From the NCBI RefSeq assembly GCF_021347895.1, contig NC_067134.1, forward strand, positions 26,684,347-26,748,346: a stretch of 64,000 bases of DNA, written 5' to 3'. The stretch is from Acanthochromis polyacanthus (lineage: Eukaryota; Chordata; Actinopteri; Pomacentridae). The notes beneath the pieces are model-generated. The model saw only the letters and a list, made by a program, of their open reading frames with translations, ran no database searches and was not told the origin of the DNA. This document shows, in pieces, positions 1-34,000 of the stretch. Both the position numbers and the translations under genes were made by a program. How positions within the stretch are numbered: position 1 is the stretch's first letter; the number at the start of each line of letters is the position of its first letter.

Positions 1-880
1 GTAGAGCGATGGAAGAAGGTGGCCTGGTCTGATTCATCACACTTCTTTTTACATCACATGGACAGCAAGTGCAGGTGTATCATTTATCAGGTGAAGAGAT
101 GGCATGATGGGAGGCAGGCAAGCTTTTGGAAGACAATGTGATTTTGTGGGCAACGTTGTTGGAAAGCTTTGCCATCTATGTGGATGTTACTTAAAGATTG
201 TTGCGGACCACGTAGAAACATTTGTGGCAGCTGTATTCATCGATGCTGCACAGTGCTGTAGTGGTTAGCACTTTCGCCTTGCAGCAAGAAGATCCCCGGT
301 TCAAATCCTGGGCTGGGCCTGGGATCTTTCTGCATGGAGTTTGCATGTTCTCCCTGTGCATGCGTGGGTTTTCTCCGGGTACTCCGGCTTCCTCCCACAG
401 TCCAAAAATATGCTGAGGTTAATTGGTTACTCTAAATTGTCCGTAGGTGTGAATGTGAGTGTGATTGTGTGTCTGTATATGTAGCCCTGTGACAGACTGG
501 TGACCTGTCCAGGGTGTCCCCTGCCTTCACCCGAGTCAGCTGGCATAAACTCCAGCACCCCCCATGACCCTAGTGAGGATAAAGCGGTGGATAGAGAATG
601 AATGGATGTATTCCCCGATGGCAGCAGCCCCAATCAACAGAATAATTTACAAACATTGTTCCAGAATGGTTTGAGGAACATGTCAAGTGTTCAAGGTGCT
701 GATTTGGCATCGAAATCCCCCAGATCTCGACCTGGTCTTGGGATATGCCGGTAATACAAGTCTAATTCAGAGGGCTCCATCTCGCGATTTCAAGGATCTG
801 CAAGTTTCTGAAGTCAGTCTGTGAAGTTGGGGCCTTGACAATTCAGTTAAGTTTGGCAGAATGAGGTGGAACTGTTTTTT
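1..880 (+). pseudogene. Decayed Tc1/mariner-type DDE transposase remnant, split by a SINE
   Basis: Conceptual translation of the first ~200 bases gives a KKVAWSD..HF-like stretch, and the part after 609 gives a broken version of the segment around the last catalytic acid (WFEEH-like, then SPDL-like residues). This pattern is typical of fish Tc1-like transposases. Stops and frame changes run throughout, so it is dead. The SINE at 245-608 interrupts it, and the flanks rejoin with similar bases (gtattc..cgatg) on both sides, as expected for a target duplication. It lies within or beyond the last visible CFAP47 intron. The family is recognised from memory only. Confidence 0.55.
245..608 (+). mobile_element. 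tRNA-derived SINE, copy 1
   Basis: The head has a Pol III A-box-like motif (tagtggttagcac) and a clear B box (ggttcaaatcc). The body contains conserved gtttgcatgttctccctgtg and cttcctcccacagtccaaaa blocks and ends in a gatgg-type tail. Copies at 5597-5926 and 14380-14741 are near-identical over the body. Imperfect duplicated flanks (gtattc..cgatg) surround it, and the insertion splits an older transposase remnant. Confidence 0.8.
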
Positions 881-1016
881 TTCTACATATTTGACATTTT
901 CAATCTTATTTTCTTTAGCATCGTACATTAGCTTTTCTAGTAAAGCATGCAGAGAATGTCATGATGACTGACTGCCGAAAAGACCCTTAAAATAATCCAC
1001 TTGCCGTGTGTCCTAC

Positions 1017-23505
<22,489 letters not shown>

Positions 23506-23673
23506 GACGCGACTAAACAGCTTTTTTTTTTACTTACAGACGCTAAAATGCCGTGTAAATATATTATTTCCTCTCATAACTGCGCGTTTTCAGTATTTTG
23601 TGGCTCTTCTGCCGCCTTGTTGACTCACATACCGATAGTTGACTTTACCGTTGCTACTCAGACAGTTCAGGTG

Positions 23674-23686
23674 GTTTCTAGGCAAC
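23674..23686 (-). promoter_or_regulatory. RFX X-box-like motif upstream of CFAP47
   Basis: Read on the gene strand it is GTTGCC-T-AGAAAC: one perfect RFX half-site and one near-perfect half-site with a 1-base gap, about 170 bases upstream of the start codon. RFX factors drive ciliary genes, so position and gene type agree. A second GTTGC half-site lies at about 23,650. Inference from motif only. Confidence 0.45.
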
Positions 23687-24064
23687 GGCTCCAGCAGCTG
23701 CGCTCTTTTTATGCATTTTGGCATTCAAGACGGGCGGAGTCACTGCAGTCAGCGTAGTATAAATCAGTTTCTTGCTTATTGCAGTGGAATTTTGTATGGC
23801 AGTGGCATGGATAAGAAGTTGGAACACTATATTTACGAAAGAGTGCGTTTGTTTTGCCAAATAGGTAGTTTCTGAACTTATCTCCGCAACTTTTCGGTTC
23901 ATCGGTTTGATTTATCCGGTAAATCCAAGTGGATGAATCAAATGCCAAACATTTACCACGCATTCACAGTTCAAGTTTAGAACAAAATTGTGTGCAAAAA
24001 GTGTCAACACAATTATTTATTTTACAAGAGAGAAAAAAAAGATGTGTCTTTACATTATGCTTCC

Positions 24065-24070
24065 ATTTAT
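24065..24070 (-). terminator. Probable NUFIP1 poly(A) signal AATAAA
   Basis: AATAAA on the minus strand, 144 bases after the NUFIP1 stop codon. A second one is at 24016-24021. Either could serve. Confidence 0.55.
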
Positions 24071-24213
24071 TGCATAAAAAATAAACTCACAGAAAAATAA
24101 AAATTTCTCTGGAAAAAGTCTAACATTTAATCTGAATAACAAATGTCTCAGTTTCATGAAACAAATCCAGATTTTATAGATCTAGACAGATCATATAGCA
24201 ACTTCCTAGGATT

Positions 24214-27200
24214 TCACAGTACAGCATGGGAGCTTTCCCATACTTCATCATCATACATATTACAGGTAGGTGTGATTTTATCTGTCAAATCACGACTGGA
24301 GGATTCTCTGCTGGATGTGACCCCTGTAGTTTCCACAGCAGGATCATTAGATTGTTCTGAGCACACCTGGTCACTCGGTGTGTCCTGGTCCTGGTCAATG
24401 ACTTTACTAGTTTCTAAACCATCCAGGACTTCTGGGATTTCCCCTCCATGTTCTGTCATCTCCACAGTCCTGCTTTCCTCTGATTGCTCTTCCTTCCTTT
24501 CTTCTTGCTCTCCAGTTGTAAAAGCTGCTGCGTCTTTGTTCTTGATCTCCTCCTGGTTCGGAGCTCTGTTCTCCAGCCCAAAGAAGCGGTTTCGGACAAC
24601 ATATCGTACACACTGCAGGAGGACGTTCCTCTCATGGCGGATATCTTGCGCCAACAGCTAAACAATGTGACGGAAATGGAAAAATGAATTAGAAACTGAT
24701 AAAACGTTTTTTATTCAGTCTCGTAAAGCTTTGCCTGTAAATTTTCAGACGACGCCTTACCATCTCCAGTAATGTGGGCCGACGTGTCTGAGGTGCGTCC
24801 TGGTGTCTGCCTCCTCTTCCTCCTCTTCCTCCTCTGCCTCCTCTTCCTCTTCTGCCGTTCACGTGAAGACCAGAGTGGGAAACTTTGTGACCTTCTGGAC
24901 CCACTGAGGAGGTTTCCACACCTCTAGAGGGTTCTCTGTCAGGAGGTGGCAGTCCGTTTAGGAGGTCTTGGTTCTCTTGCACCAGTTCTTTAGCTCTCTG
25001 AATGGGCATGGCTATAAACACAGTGAAACATGTTAATAGAAACACTATAGAACAAAGTTACGGTACATTAGGTACACCTGTTCAAATATCTAATCAGTCA
25101 ATCACACGGCAGCAACTCAGTGCTTTTATTCATGTAGATGTGGCCAATGACTTCTTCATTTTTAGACACGTTTGTATCGGCGGATCGAGCACATCTGCTA
25201 ATTTAAAGTTGAACAAAAGTGAGCTGTATACTTGTAGAACATGGATCATAGTTTCATACTGTGACAAAGTCTACTCTTTATACATTCAAGTCCAAGACAG
25301 GTCAGGATTACTTTCTGTATTCTGGAGCCATGGGATGGAATAGGCTACCGGAAAATATTAAGGAGAAGTCAAACTCTCCTGTACTTAACTAAAAGCTAAA
25401 CAATGGCTCCCTTTACATGAACTATCTTTTAATTCTGTTGCACTGATAATGTGAAGTATGTGAAATAGTCAATGTCTCTTAGAATCTCGATGCACTTTAC
25501 TGTGTCTTATGAAAACAGGCTCAGCTGTGAGTTAGTTGGTGGAATAGATTATCACTGTTCCACCAAGGAACGCGGTGGAGTTATGAGACGATCGGCATTG
25601 GTTGGTCTGTCTGTTCACACAACATTACTCAAAAACAGACTAACAGATGTGGGTGAAACTGAATTGAAGTGATTAGATTTTGGCAGTGATGCGGCTTCTA
25701 GTCTGGATGCACGGATCTGTTAAAGGCTTCTGTATCATTAGCGGCGTTTCCATTACCCTTAGATATGCGCAAAATGTAAATAGCGCAATAAAAAACTGGT
25801 AATAGAAACACCTGAATTTCGAAAAAGGACTAAAATATCGCTAAAAAGTTTACACGCTGTCATGAGGTAGTTTTTCAGATGTTTCGATATTGAAAAATAT
25901 CGCAAGAGCGCAATGGAAACACTTTTTCCGCAATTATACGTCACCGGATGTGACATACCTGGTCACATGACCAGTTCTCTTGGAGTAAACATGGCGCGGT
26001 ACGTGTGGACAGAAGAGGAGACCGAGACTTTTCTTGCCATTATTCTTGAGAAAAACATCACTGCCATACTAGACAGCAAACAGCAGAGGAATGCAGAGCG
26101 TCCATCTTCCTGCAGTGAAATCTCGAGGGATGATATTTTATGAGTTACGATGCTTCTGCCCAGAACAACCTTCAATGGAAACACGTTCAAAGCGCAAATA
26201 TACTTTGTCGAAATTTTAGAAATATCGCTTTTATTTTGCGAAAAACTGTAATGGAAACCCAACTATTGCCAGATAGCAGCACGATGATATATCATTGTAA
26301 CCGTGACAACAAGTAAACACTATGTCAGCTGCCTGTAATCACATGATTACAATCCTACTCCAAATCAACTGCTGAGGACCACAAATTATTTAAAGATTTC
26401 ATCCACCAGAAATGATGCAACGACTGAGCGTCCTTGGAGTTCTGGGCTCTAGAGTTCTTTTCTTGTTTATTAGCAACCATCACTCCTGTGTTCTAATGCT
26501 ACACTGTGTTAGCTAACGGTGTTTCTGTCAATGTCTTGATTATATTTCGCATTAATTTTCTAAGTGAGTTTTCAATGAAAGCATGAAATTGCCTGGGGGA
26601 GCCCCAACTTTTGAGCAGTAATACAAGTCACATCTTGTGTTCTGCAGCAGGTGGAAGAAGGTGTTTAACTCACCCTCTGGTTCCTCCTCGCTCTCACTCA
26701 TGGAGCCATAGTTTGCCATCAGGGAGCCAAGAGCTGAGCTCATCTGTTTAGGGGCCACAATCAAACCACCTGTCCTGGACTCTGCAGCTTGGTCCTCTTT
26801 GTCAGAATCTGGAAACACAGAAAAATACACACCTCCTTTAATAATGCTATTTATGTTTTTTCCTCCCCAGACATCATCCAGCAAACAACAGTGCTACTAA
26901 TGATTGTTTATAGTCTTGTCAGTCTGATTCCACACCATGGTCACAGCTGGCCAGTGCTCCCAGTGGATCCACTTCCCTGCCAGGCTGGGTGAGGGGGTGA
27001 GGCCTCTGTGTGGCACCGCTGTCAGACGGGTGAGGACCTTGTGGGTGTCGCTGTTGGAACCCTCTGTTTCCCCACCGATGACCTCGACCTCTGCCTCTCA
27101 TCCGTCTGAAACACATCATTATGTTACAGCTCAGATTGCTTCTGGTGCATTTACAGAGACAATAAAGACACAAAATACATCACATATCCATCAAATATAA

Positions 27201-28175
27201 ACTGTACTTTTACCCAAACTGAGCCGTTTCCAGAACACCTCCTGTCTCCTCCCGCACCTCCATGACCTTTCTCTTTTTCTCGACATTCTGAAGCGTTGGA
27301 TAGTTTCTGCAAATACAAATTAACAGTGACTGAGAAATCTGGTTCTGCCAAACAAACATGAGATATTGGAGTCATTTAATGCCACAGTTTCCAAAATCTT
27401 TGGAACACTAACTTGCGTCTCTCCTCTCTCCATTTTGCAATTTCCTCTGGTGTGTCCAGTTTGATTCTTCTGGTTCCTGGTGCGTGGCTCTGCAATCAGA
27501 ATATCAAATAATAACATTTAAAAAAAAACACACAAAGACGAGTTTCAGCTCAAATGACGCTACAAGCTGTTTCACTCACATTTTTCCAGTGGATGCTGAC
27601 TAGTTTTTCATGAGCCATGAAGCTGCAGTTGGGCACAGAACACTAAGAAGGAAATTTTAATGAGGGGTCAGTCAACTCAAGATTCAAGATTCAAGAACTT
27701 TATTCATCACAAACACAATTACGCGCAGGGAAATGCATTGAGCATGTGTTCCAGACGGAAACAAGAAGAAAAACGGGACCAAAATCGCCCAAGAAATGAC
27801 ATTTAATTCAAAATGGCTGACTTCCTGTTGTGTTTTGGGTATGGGTGTCAATTACATTTTTGTGCATCTTGAGGAGTTACATGTGTGGGCCAAATTTCAT
27901 AGCTGTAGGTGACATGTGGTTCCTGTTTGAAACTTTCCAGGTGGCGCTATTGAGCCATTTTAGGTGACATCTATGCAATTCTCCCAAGGTTTTGGTCATT
28001 TCTTCTCTCATTTTGGTAATTTAATGTCTCAATTTGTTGATTTTATGTCTCATTTTTGGTTATTTTTTGCAATTTTGGGTGACATCTATGCAATTCCCCT
28101 AAAATATTCAATTATTCATCGACATTTTTGAGTATTTTTAGGCCTTCAAATTTCAGATTGTTTTGCTAGATAGAC

Positions 28176-28240
<65 letters not shown>

Positions 28241-29743
28241 CTGAAAAAAATACCTTTACATGCTGAGAAACATGTTCATCGTACTTCTCCTGGTTTTTGA
28301 AGCCTCGGTCACAGGTGTCACAGAAATGGGAATACTCCGGCTCTTTCTTCTGCTTCTGCTGTGAGTTAAATACACATCGGTCACTCATTCTAAGCACAAA
28401 TACAAATTTAAAAAGAAAATTCTGACATTATTCACCCTTTTCCCATGGTGATTGGGGGGTCCACAGTTCTGTCTTCCACCTTGATGCCACTCGTGACCAA
28501 AGTTTTGACCTGAAGACAGAATAATTGTAAGTGGCATTGCGGCTCAGAACAGCACAGACAACACTGTCTTTTATGTGGGAAAACATACTAATAAAAAATA
28601 AAGTGGTGCACCCAACATATTCAAGAAGAAAGAACACTTTAAATACGTTTGTTGATTAGCATACTGAAACATTGCAGTGAAGAGTTCAGTTCTAGGAAAA
28701 AAAAGATGAAAATCAACACTTTGTTGTGTCTTAAAAAACAACAACATCATGAAAACTACTCAAAATAGTGAACTCATATATATTCTATGTTCATTCCACA
28801 TAAAGTGAAATATTTCAAGCCGTTTTCTGTTTTGATTTTGATGATTGTGGTGTTTATGATAATAATGGTGTTGATTTTATGTCTAATTTTGTTCATTTTA
28901 TTTCATTTTGGTAATTTTATGTCTTATTTTGCTGATTTCATGTCTCATTTTGTTGATTTAATGTCTTTTTTTTGCCATTTTGTGTCTTATTTTGTTGATT
29001 TTATATCACTTTGCTGATTTTATGTCTCATTTTGTTTATGTGTCATTTTGTTGATTTTATTTCTCATTTTGGTCATTTTGTTTCTCATGAAAATCAGAAA
29101 TCCAGTATCACAGATTGTTTGAGTATATCAGAATACGCTCTTGATGCACTGACACCAGCCTCTTCTCTTCCCCATGATTGTGGGACCTGAACTACATAGA
29201 GACATACGTGGTATTTATCCTGCTTAAAAAGTAATTTAGTGAAACGCATACTGGATTTCTGTCCTTTGTGGACTATAATCACTAATCATCAGTATTCCAC
29301 TTTACATATGAAGAGTCTACAATGTAATAAATGTCCACTTTCTTCAGTAACTGATGGAAAATAAGAATTTTTTCACTATATTTTGTTTTAAAGATACACT
29401 AGTAGATTGAAGACATCAGTGATGCTTTTGAGTGGAGTGCAATAAAGCTGTTTTAAGGTGACAGGAACATTTTGGAAGCACGACATTAACAGAGAATTTA
29501 CTCACTGTAGGGACGTTTTAGTGCATGGCCTCCACGACCCGACGGGGGACCGTACGCTGCCCCTGCCGCTGCCCAGTGGTACCAGGCCGGACTGCCGCCG
29601 TAGTCCGAGCAGGGCTCGGAGGGCGTCTCGGTCCAGGTCCACATGGAGGGCTGGAAGCTGCTGGAGCGGCGCTGCTCCTGTTGGATGGAGGCCGGAGGGA
29701 GGCAGCCGAAGTCCGGTGGGGGATAGAGTCCCGGTTCGTCCAT
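24214..29743 (-). CDS. nufip1: NUFIP1, nuclear FMR1-interacting protein 1 (complete, 10 exons)
   Basis: NUFIP1 is an RNA-binding zinc-finger protein. It bridges the R2TP assembly machinery to box C/D snoRNP core proteins and is also known as a ribophagy receptor. Exons: 29506-29743, 28436-28509, 28254-28358, 27580-27642, 27413-27489, 27214-27306, 26936-27105, 26674-26808, 24761-25011, 24214-24657; total 549 aa plus stop, all GT-AG. Exons 3-4 (about residues 104-160) carry a C2H2 finger (FCDTCDRGF...YDEHVSQHV) and a second Cys-rich finger (CSVPNCSF..HEKLVSIH). Exons 5-6 encode the conserved NUFIP1 motif PGTRRIKLDTPEEIAKWREE then NYPT. Exon 7 is RGRG-rich, exon 9 has a GGR repeat and the C-terminus is acidic. 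Human NUFIP1 is about 495 aa. The ATG opens a proline-rich, tyrosine/tryptophan-rich N-terminus in a GC-rich exon, typical of the family. Confidence 0.93.
25020..25500 (+). mobile_element. Fragments of DNA-transposon and LINE-like repeats in a NUFIP1 intron
   Basis: The stretch acattaggtacacctgttca near 25,060 resembles the terminus of a common fish element. At about 25,320-25,370 the plus strand reads WNRLPENIKE followed by a stop, a pattern seen at the C-terminus of non-LTR retrotransposon reverse-transcriptase proteins. Both are partial, with unclear borders. Confidence 0.35.
25555..25740 (+). mobile_element. Dispersed repeat shared with 63285-63460
   Basis: The block ccaaggaacgcggtggagtt, gagacgatcggcattggttg and acattactcaaaaacagac has a close counterpart near the right end of the window (ccaaggaatgcgtcggagtt...). 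No ends or coding part identified. Confidence 0.5.
25741..26262. mobile_element. PIF/Harbinger-like non-autonomous element with a Myb/SANT-like fragment
   Basis: Inverted ends gcgtttccattac and gtaatggaaaccc bound about 520 bp, with a secondary symmetric aatatcgc motif inside. At 25991-26140 the plus strand encodes MARYVWTEEETETFLAIILE followed by KN.T..LD.KQQRNAE. This is the trihelix/Myb-SANT type found in the second protein of Harbinger transposons, and it is cut off by a stop. It lies in NUFIP1 intron 8. Confidence 0.6.
26476..26620. mobile_element. Fragment of the GTTTGGGGTCAC-type MITE
   Basis: It shares gcaaccatcactcctgtgtt and the following ctaatgctaca block with copies at 14073, 41100, 43440 and 52730, and ends gccccaacttttgagcagta, a decayed terminus. 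Confidence 0.6.
27675..28135. mobile_element. Mixed repeat remnants in NUFIP1 intron 3
   Basis: It starts with a tcaagattcaagaactttattc block, then aatggctgacttcctgttgtg and ttccaggtggcgctattgag, resembling sequence at 56,019-56,404, then atgtctcattttg-type tandem units. No coding content. Borders unclear. Confidence 0.4.
28168..28240. repeat. (GATA)n microsatellite beside the NUFIP1 exon 3 donor
   Basis: About 18 tandem GATA units. On the gene strand it is a TATC tract beginning 14 bases past the exon 3 splice donor at 28253. Confidence 0.97.
28850..29095. repeat. Tandem array of ttttatgtctcattttgttgatt-like units
   Basis: Roughly ten diverged ~22-base units in NUFIP1 intron 1. They are the reverse complement of the unit inside the hAT elements (gacaaaatgagacataaaat) but lack hAT termini. 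A further decayed array lies at 30310-30640. Confidence 0.65.
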
Positions 29744-30160
29744 ATTCTGGGTCGAAGTTTGTCTTCACTTGCACGGAAAAAATAAAATAAAAAACAAACA
29801 AACATGCGTGAACTCGTGTTCCTCCCTCATGCGCGTGTTTTGCTCCCGTTCTTACACAGGACGTCACTTCCGTGGGAAGTTAACAAACAGATTAAATATA
29901 TTTTAAGAATCAATATTTATTGTAGTTTATTCATGATATCTTTATAGAAACTTAAAAACATTCTCAATTGTAATTTTGCTTCATGCGTGTTTTTTGTTTG
30001 CTTTAAAAATAAAGTGTTAGTTTAAAATCACACAAGGTTAAAACAACTCCTCGCGAGATTTGACATGAGAGCGCTCTTCCAGCGGGTTGCCAAATTGAGT
30101 GGAAAAGCCTGAAGTGCTATTGAATGTAATGTCCACTTGTAGACAAATAGAGTGTATGCA

Positions 30161-30196
<36 letters not shown>
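30161..30196. repeat. (GATT)9 microsatellite
   Basis: Tandem tetranucleotide between NUFIP1 and NOP58. Open frames with SINQ repeats on the minus strand are products of this tract. Confidence 0.95.
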
Positions 30197-30309
30197 TGTG
30201 TATTTGTAAAATTCCACATCCATTAGAACATCTGCTACCGAGAACTGATTACTGTAAAAGAATTAAACAAAGCAAATTTACAGCAAATGTTATATAGAAT
30301 AATTATACC

Positions 30310-30640
30310 TTAATGCAGGGGTGTCGTTTTGCGTCATTTTTGTGTCTTTGGGATAATTTTTAAGTCATTTAGGACAAATTTCATGTCATTCTGGATTAGT
30401 CTGCCGGTTTTATTGATAATTTCTAAGCCATTTTGGGCAATTTCCTTGGCATTTTTAACAAGATTTTATGCCAGCTTTAATCTTGTCTCGTTATTTTGGA
30501 TCATTTTTGTGTCTTTGGGATAATTTTCAAACCATGTAGGACAAATTTCATGCCATTCAGGACTAATTTTCTGCAACTATGAGTCATTTCCAAGTAATTT
30601 TGGACTATTTTTGAGTAACTTTGAACAAGTTTTGAGTCAC
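30310..30640. repeat. Decayed tandem array (gtcattttggacaatttt type)
   Basis: Diverged units such as ttttgtgtctttgggataat and caaatttcatgtcattc recur over 300 bases, starting beside a caggggtgtcg motif that resembles a hAT end. Probably a mutated relative of the 33883-34945 element. Confidence 0.45.
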
Positions 30641-31091
30641 AATCAAATCAGTTTTTGAATAAGCTCATTTTATTATTGCTTAGCTAATTAGAAGGTGGCT
30701 GTTATTAAACTGGGATGGTTTTTTTAGTTGAAATTTTAGTGATATCCAGTCATTTTATTTCATATTAACCCTGTTTATGCTTTTTGAGAAATTTAACATA
30801 TTTAATTGTGTTAAATTTGATTAAAACGTATACATCTCAAATAGGATATTGATATATTATATACTATCGCTGAAACCTTTAGAAAATGCATAGAATTCGT
30901 TTAAAATCAGCTGAAATAAGAATCACGAGTGAAATCGTGGGATATCAGCCGAGGTGACCGGACCTGGCAACCCATCGGTCCTCCTGTCTCTCCACCTCGT
31001 GTACTTCCACAGTCAGAGCAGCGGCGTGGCGACGGAGGCTCTCATCGAAGAGGGCACACAAACTGTACGAAATAACTGAACTGCTGCCAAA

Positions 31092-34000
31092 ATGCTCGTC
31101 TTATTTGAGACCGCTGCTGGCTACGCAATATTCAAAGTGAGTATTAAGCTTTTATTTACTGTCAGAAAATAAAGAGCGTTTTTCATGCATTAGCTGTTAG
31201 CTTCGGTTAGCAACACATCTAGTTAGCCTGGCCAGTTAAGGGTCATGCAGTTTTGCTGCTGGTTACGAAATGAAAAAGCAGTTTTATTTTTCGATTAAGT
31301 GTATGATCATGCAAGTGGGTTGTTACTTTTTATTCTTACGTGGATGTCTTTGCTCTTGGGGAAGCTAACATGAAGCCAGCAGCCTGAGTGGCCTGTAACC
31401 ACGTGTGCGCAACGAGGCTAACTTGGTTCTGCTTTGTACAAGCTTCAGCTGCATGCTGGTGATTTAAATGTGATTAGCCACCAACTGTATAACAGATTTC
31501 TCGAATTGTGTCTGTGAAGTAGGGGGTTAATGGGAGCATTGGAGTCTGCCCCCAGCCCAACAGTACATACAGTGGTGGAAAAAAGTTTCGAACACCCCAT
31601 ACGTTTGCATGCATATTACATTAAGATTCATCCTTAGGTCTTCGAGTGCACTTTCTTTTAGTACAGTCACAGCCATAATACTCAACAAATCCTAAAAAAA
31701 AACAAGCTCAATAAAAAATATGAAGTTTTCTTGCAAATAATAAACAAAACAATATATAATTTGTATTTGTTTGTCTGTCTAATGCTGCCACACCCTTTGA
31801 AACACAAAAAGCGTTTTCCATAAATATTTCATGTTAATATTTGAGATTGTGTAAAATTTTGAGTGTCTGAAAACGTTTTCTCCCACTACTAGATTTATGA
31901 TAACTTCATTAGCCAGTTACCTACAATCAAACCATTAAATGTGTTTCCGTTGCTACATATTGTCATATCTATTCACACATTATTGTTACTGCTGCAGTGC
32001 AGTTTACATCCAGGCTGAGTGGGGTCTCTGATGATGTTCCCTCTTCCTGGTTCTAGTGGAAAACAGTTCCTGGATGGAAGGCAGGAGGGCATCCAGTCAG
32101 CACAGATCTGCTTTTGTTGGCTAACTCGAAGTGTCGTTGTGTTTCAGGTCCTCGATGAGTCCAAACTGCAGCAGGTGGACAGTCTGTATAAGGAGTTTGA
32201 AACTCCCGAAAAAGCCAACAAAATGTAAGGAATCCCGTCAGTGAGGCGACATTGGTGAATAAATTGTAATTTGTGTTTCGAGGATGAAAAGTGGTCTGAC
32301 TGTTTTTATGTTTTACTGCTACCAGAGTGAAGCTGAAACACTTTGAGAAGTTCCAGGACACGACAGAGGCCTTAGCAGGTAATAGCATTGTTCTTTGTTT
32401 GCTAACGTACATCTGTGGTCTGTGATGCATTTCTGTGATTCTGATTTAATCATGAGGTGTTCCACAGCCTTCGTCACTACCACTGAGACCACATTATTTA
32501 AGATCAGCTGGAAAAGAAAACTCGTCGGCTCATTCTCAACTGCAGCTAGAGTACATTCCTCCTTTATCTGATTATACGCATGTGTTTAATGCTGTGTTTT
32601 TAACTTTTATCGCTCAGCTGCCACCGCGCTCGTTGAGGGAAAAATCGGCAAGAGTTTGAAGAAAGTCCTGAAGAAAGTTGTTGCCAAAGAAGCTCATGAG
32701 CAGCTCGCCATCAGTGATGCAAAGCTGGGTGGAGTTATCAAAGTAAGTAGTCCAACATTTTCATCAAGCGCTGTTTATAAGACTCGGTTTGATTGGACTC
32801 TGGTTTCCAGGACAAGCTGGATGTGAGCTGCGTCCACAGTCCTGCTGTAGCTGAGCTGATGAGGTGCATCAGGAGTCAGATGGAGAGCCTCATCACCGGA
32901 CTTCCTCCCAAAGAGATCAGCGCCATGTCTCTGGGGTTGGCTCACAGGTCGGTGCCATGGATAGCGACACGTTAGCAAGACTGCTGCCTGTGATTACATT
33001 TGCTGTCAGAAATGTTCGTGTAGATTTTCCTCAGCATTCGTCACTACCACTGAGGCAGCACTTTTAACAGATTTATTGAAAACCCTGGCTTTAGTCTAAA
33101 AGAGAGTCTAAATATGAATGTTTTCTGTGTTCTGCGTTTGCAGTTTGTCCCGCTACAAGCTGAAGTTCAGTCCAGACAAAGTGGACACCATGATTGTGCA
33201 GGCAATTTGTAAGTGTTTGGTTTCTTTTATTGGATTCACTTGATCTGTCAATAATCTTGATTTTTGAGTCTAAAATATATCAATAAGTCACATTATTGTA
33301 TGCATGCATGTATGAGAAGGTGAAACCAGCTTTTATTCATTTATTTTTTTTATATTTTGGCTTGAAAATGATGCTAAATTGAGTAATCGTTTCAGCTGAA
33401 GTGTCTAATCTGCTGTTGTTCACGTTGTCTGACCTCGTCTCTTCAGCTCTTCTGGACGACTTGGACAAGGAGCTGAACAACTACATCATGCGCTGCAGAG
33501 AGTGGTACGGCTGGCACTTCCCCGAGCTGGGCAAAGTCATCACAGACAACCTGGCCTACTGCAAATCCGTCCGCAAAATTGGTAAAAAAAGAAAACCGTT
33601 ATGTTCACGTGAGAATTTGAAGAGAAGCTTCAGTGATTTTTTGCATTGTAGTTCCATGAAGTCATGAAGTTTTCAAACCGCGTACCCACTCTCTGTCTCC
33701 AGGTGATCGGACAAACGTGGCCGGCTCCGATCTGTCAGACATCCTCCCCGAGGAAATCGAGGCCGAGGTCAAACTGGCTGCAGAGATCTCCATGGGAACC
33801 GAAGTATCAGAGCAGGACATTGGAAACATCAGACACCTCTGTGATCAGGTATGGTCCCCTATTAGATTCAATTACTGAGGAGCAGGGGTGTCAAACTCAT
33901 TCTAGTGCAGGTTCCACATTCAGCTCAGTTTGATCTGCAGTGGGACGGAGCAGTAAAATTACAGCATAATAACTGATAAATAACAACAACGCCACATTTT

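Larger units (their letters stand above)
29744..31091. other. Divergent NUFIP1-NOP58 intergenic region with repeats
   Basis: The two snoRNP-related genes start 1,348 bases apart on opposite strands. Near NUFIP1 the sequence is GC-rich with a gacgtcacttccg block. Near NOP58, 30,950-31,090 is moderately GC-rich and is the likely 5' UTR and promoter. Between lie a (GATT)9 repeat at 30161-30196 and a decayed tandem array at 30310-30640. No other coding region is seen. Confidence 0.6.
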
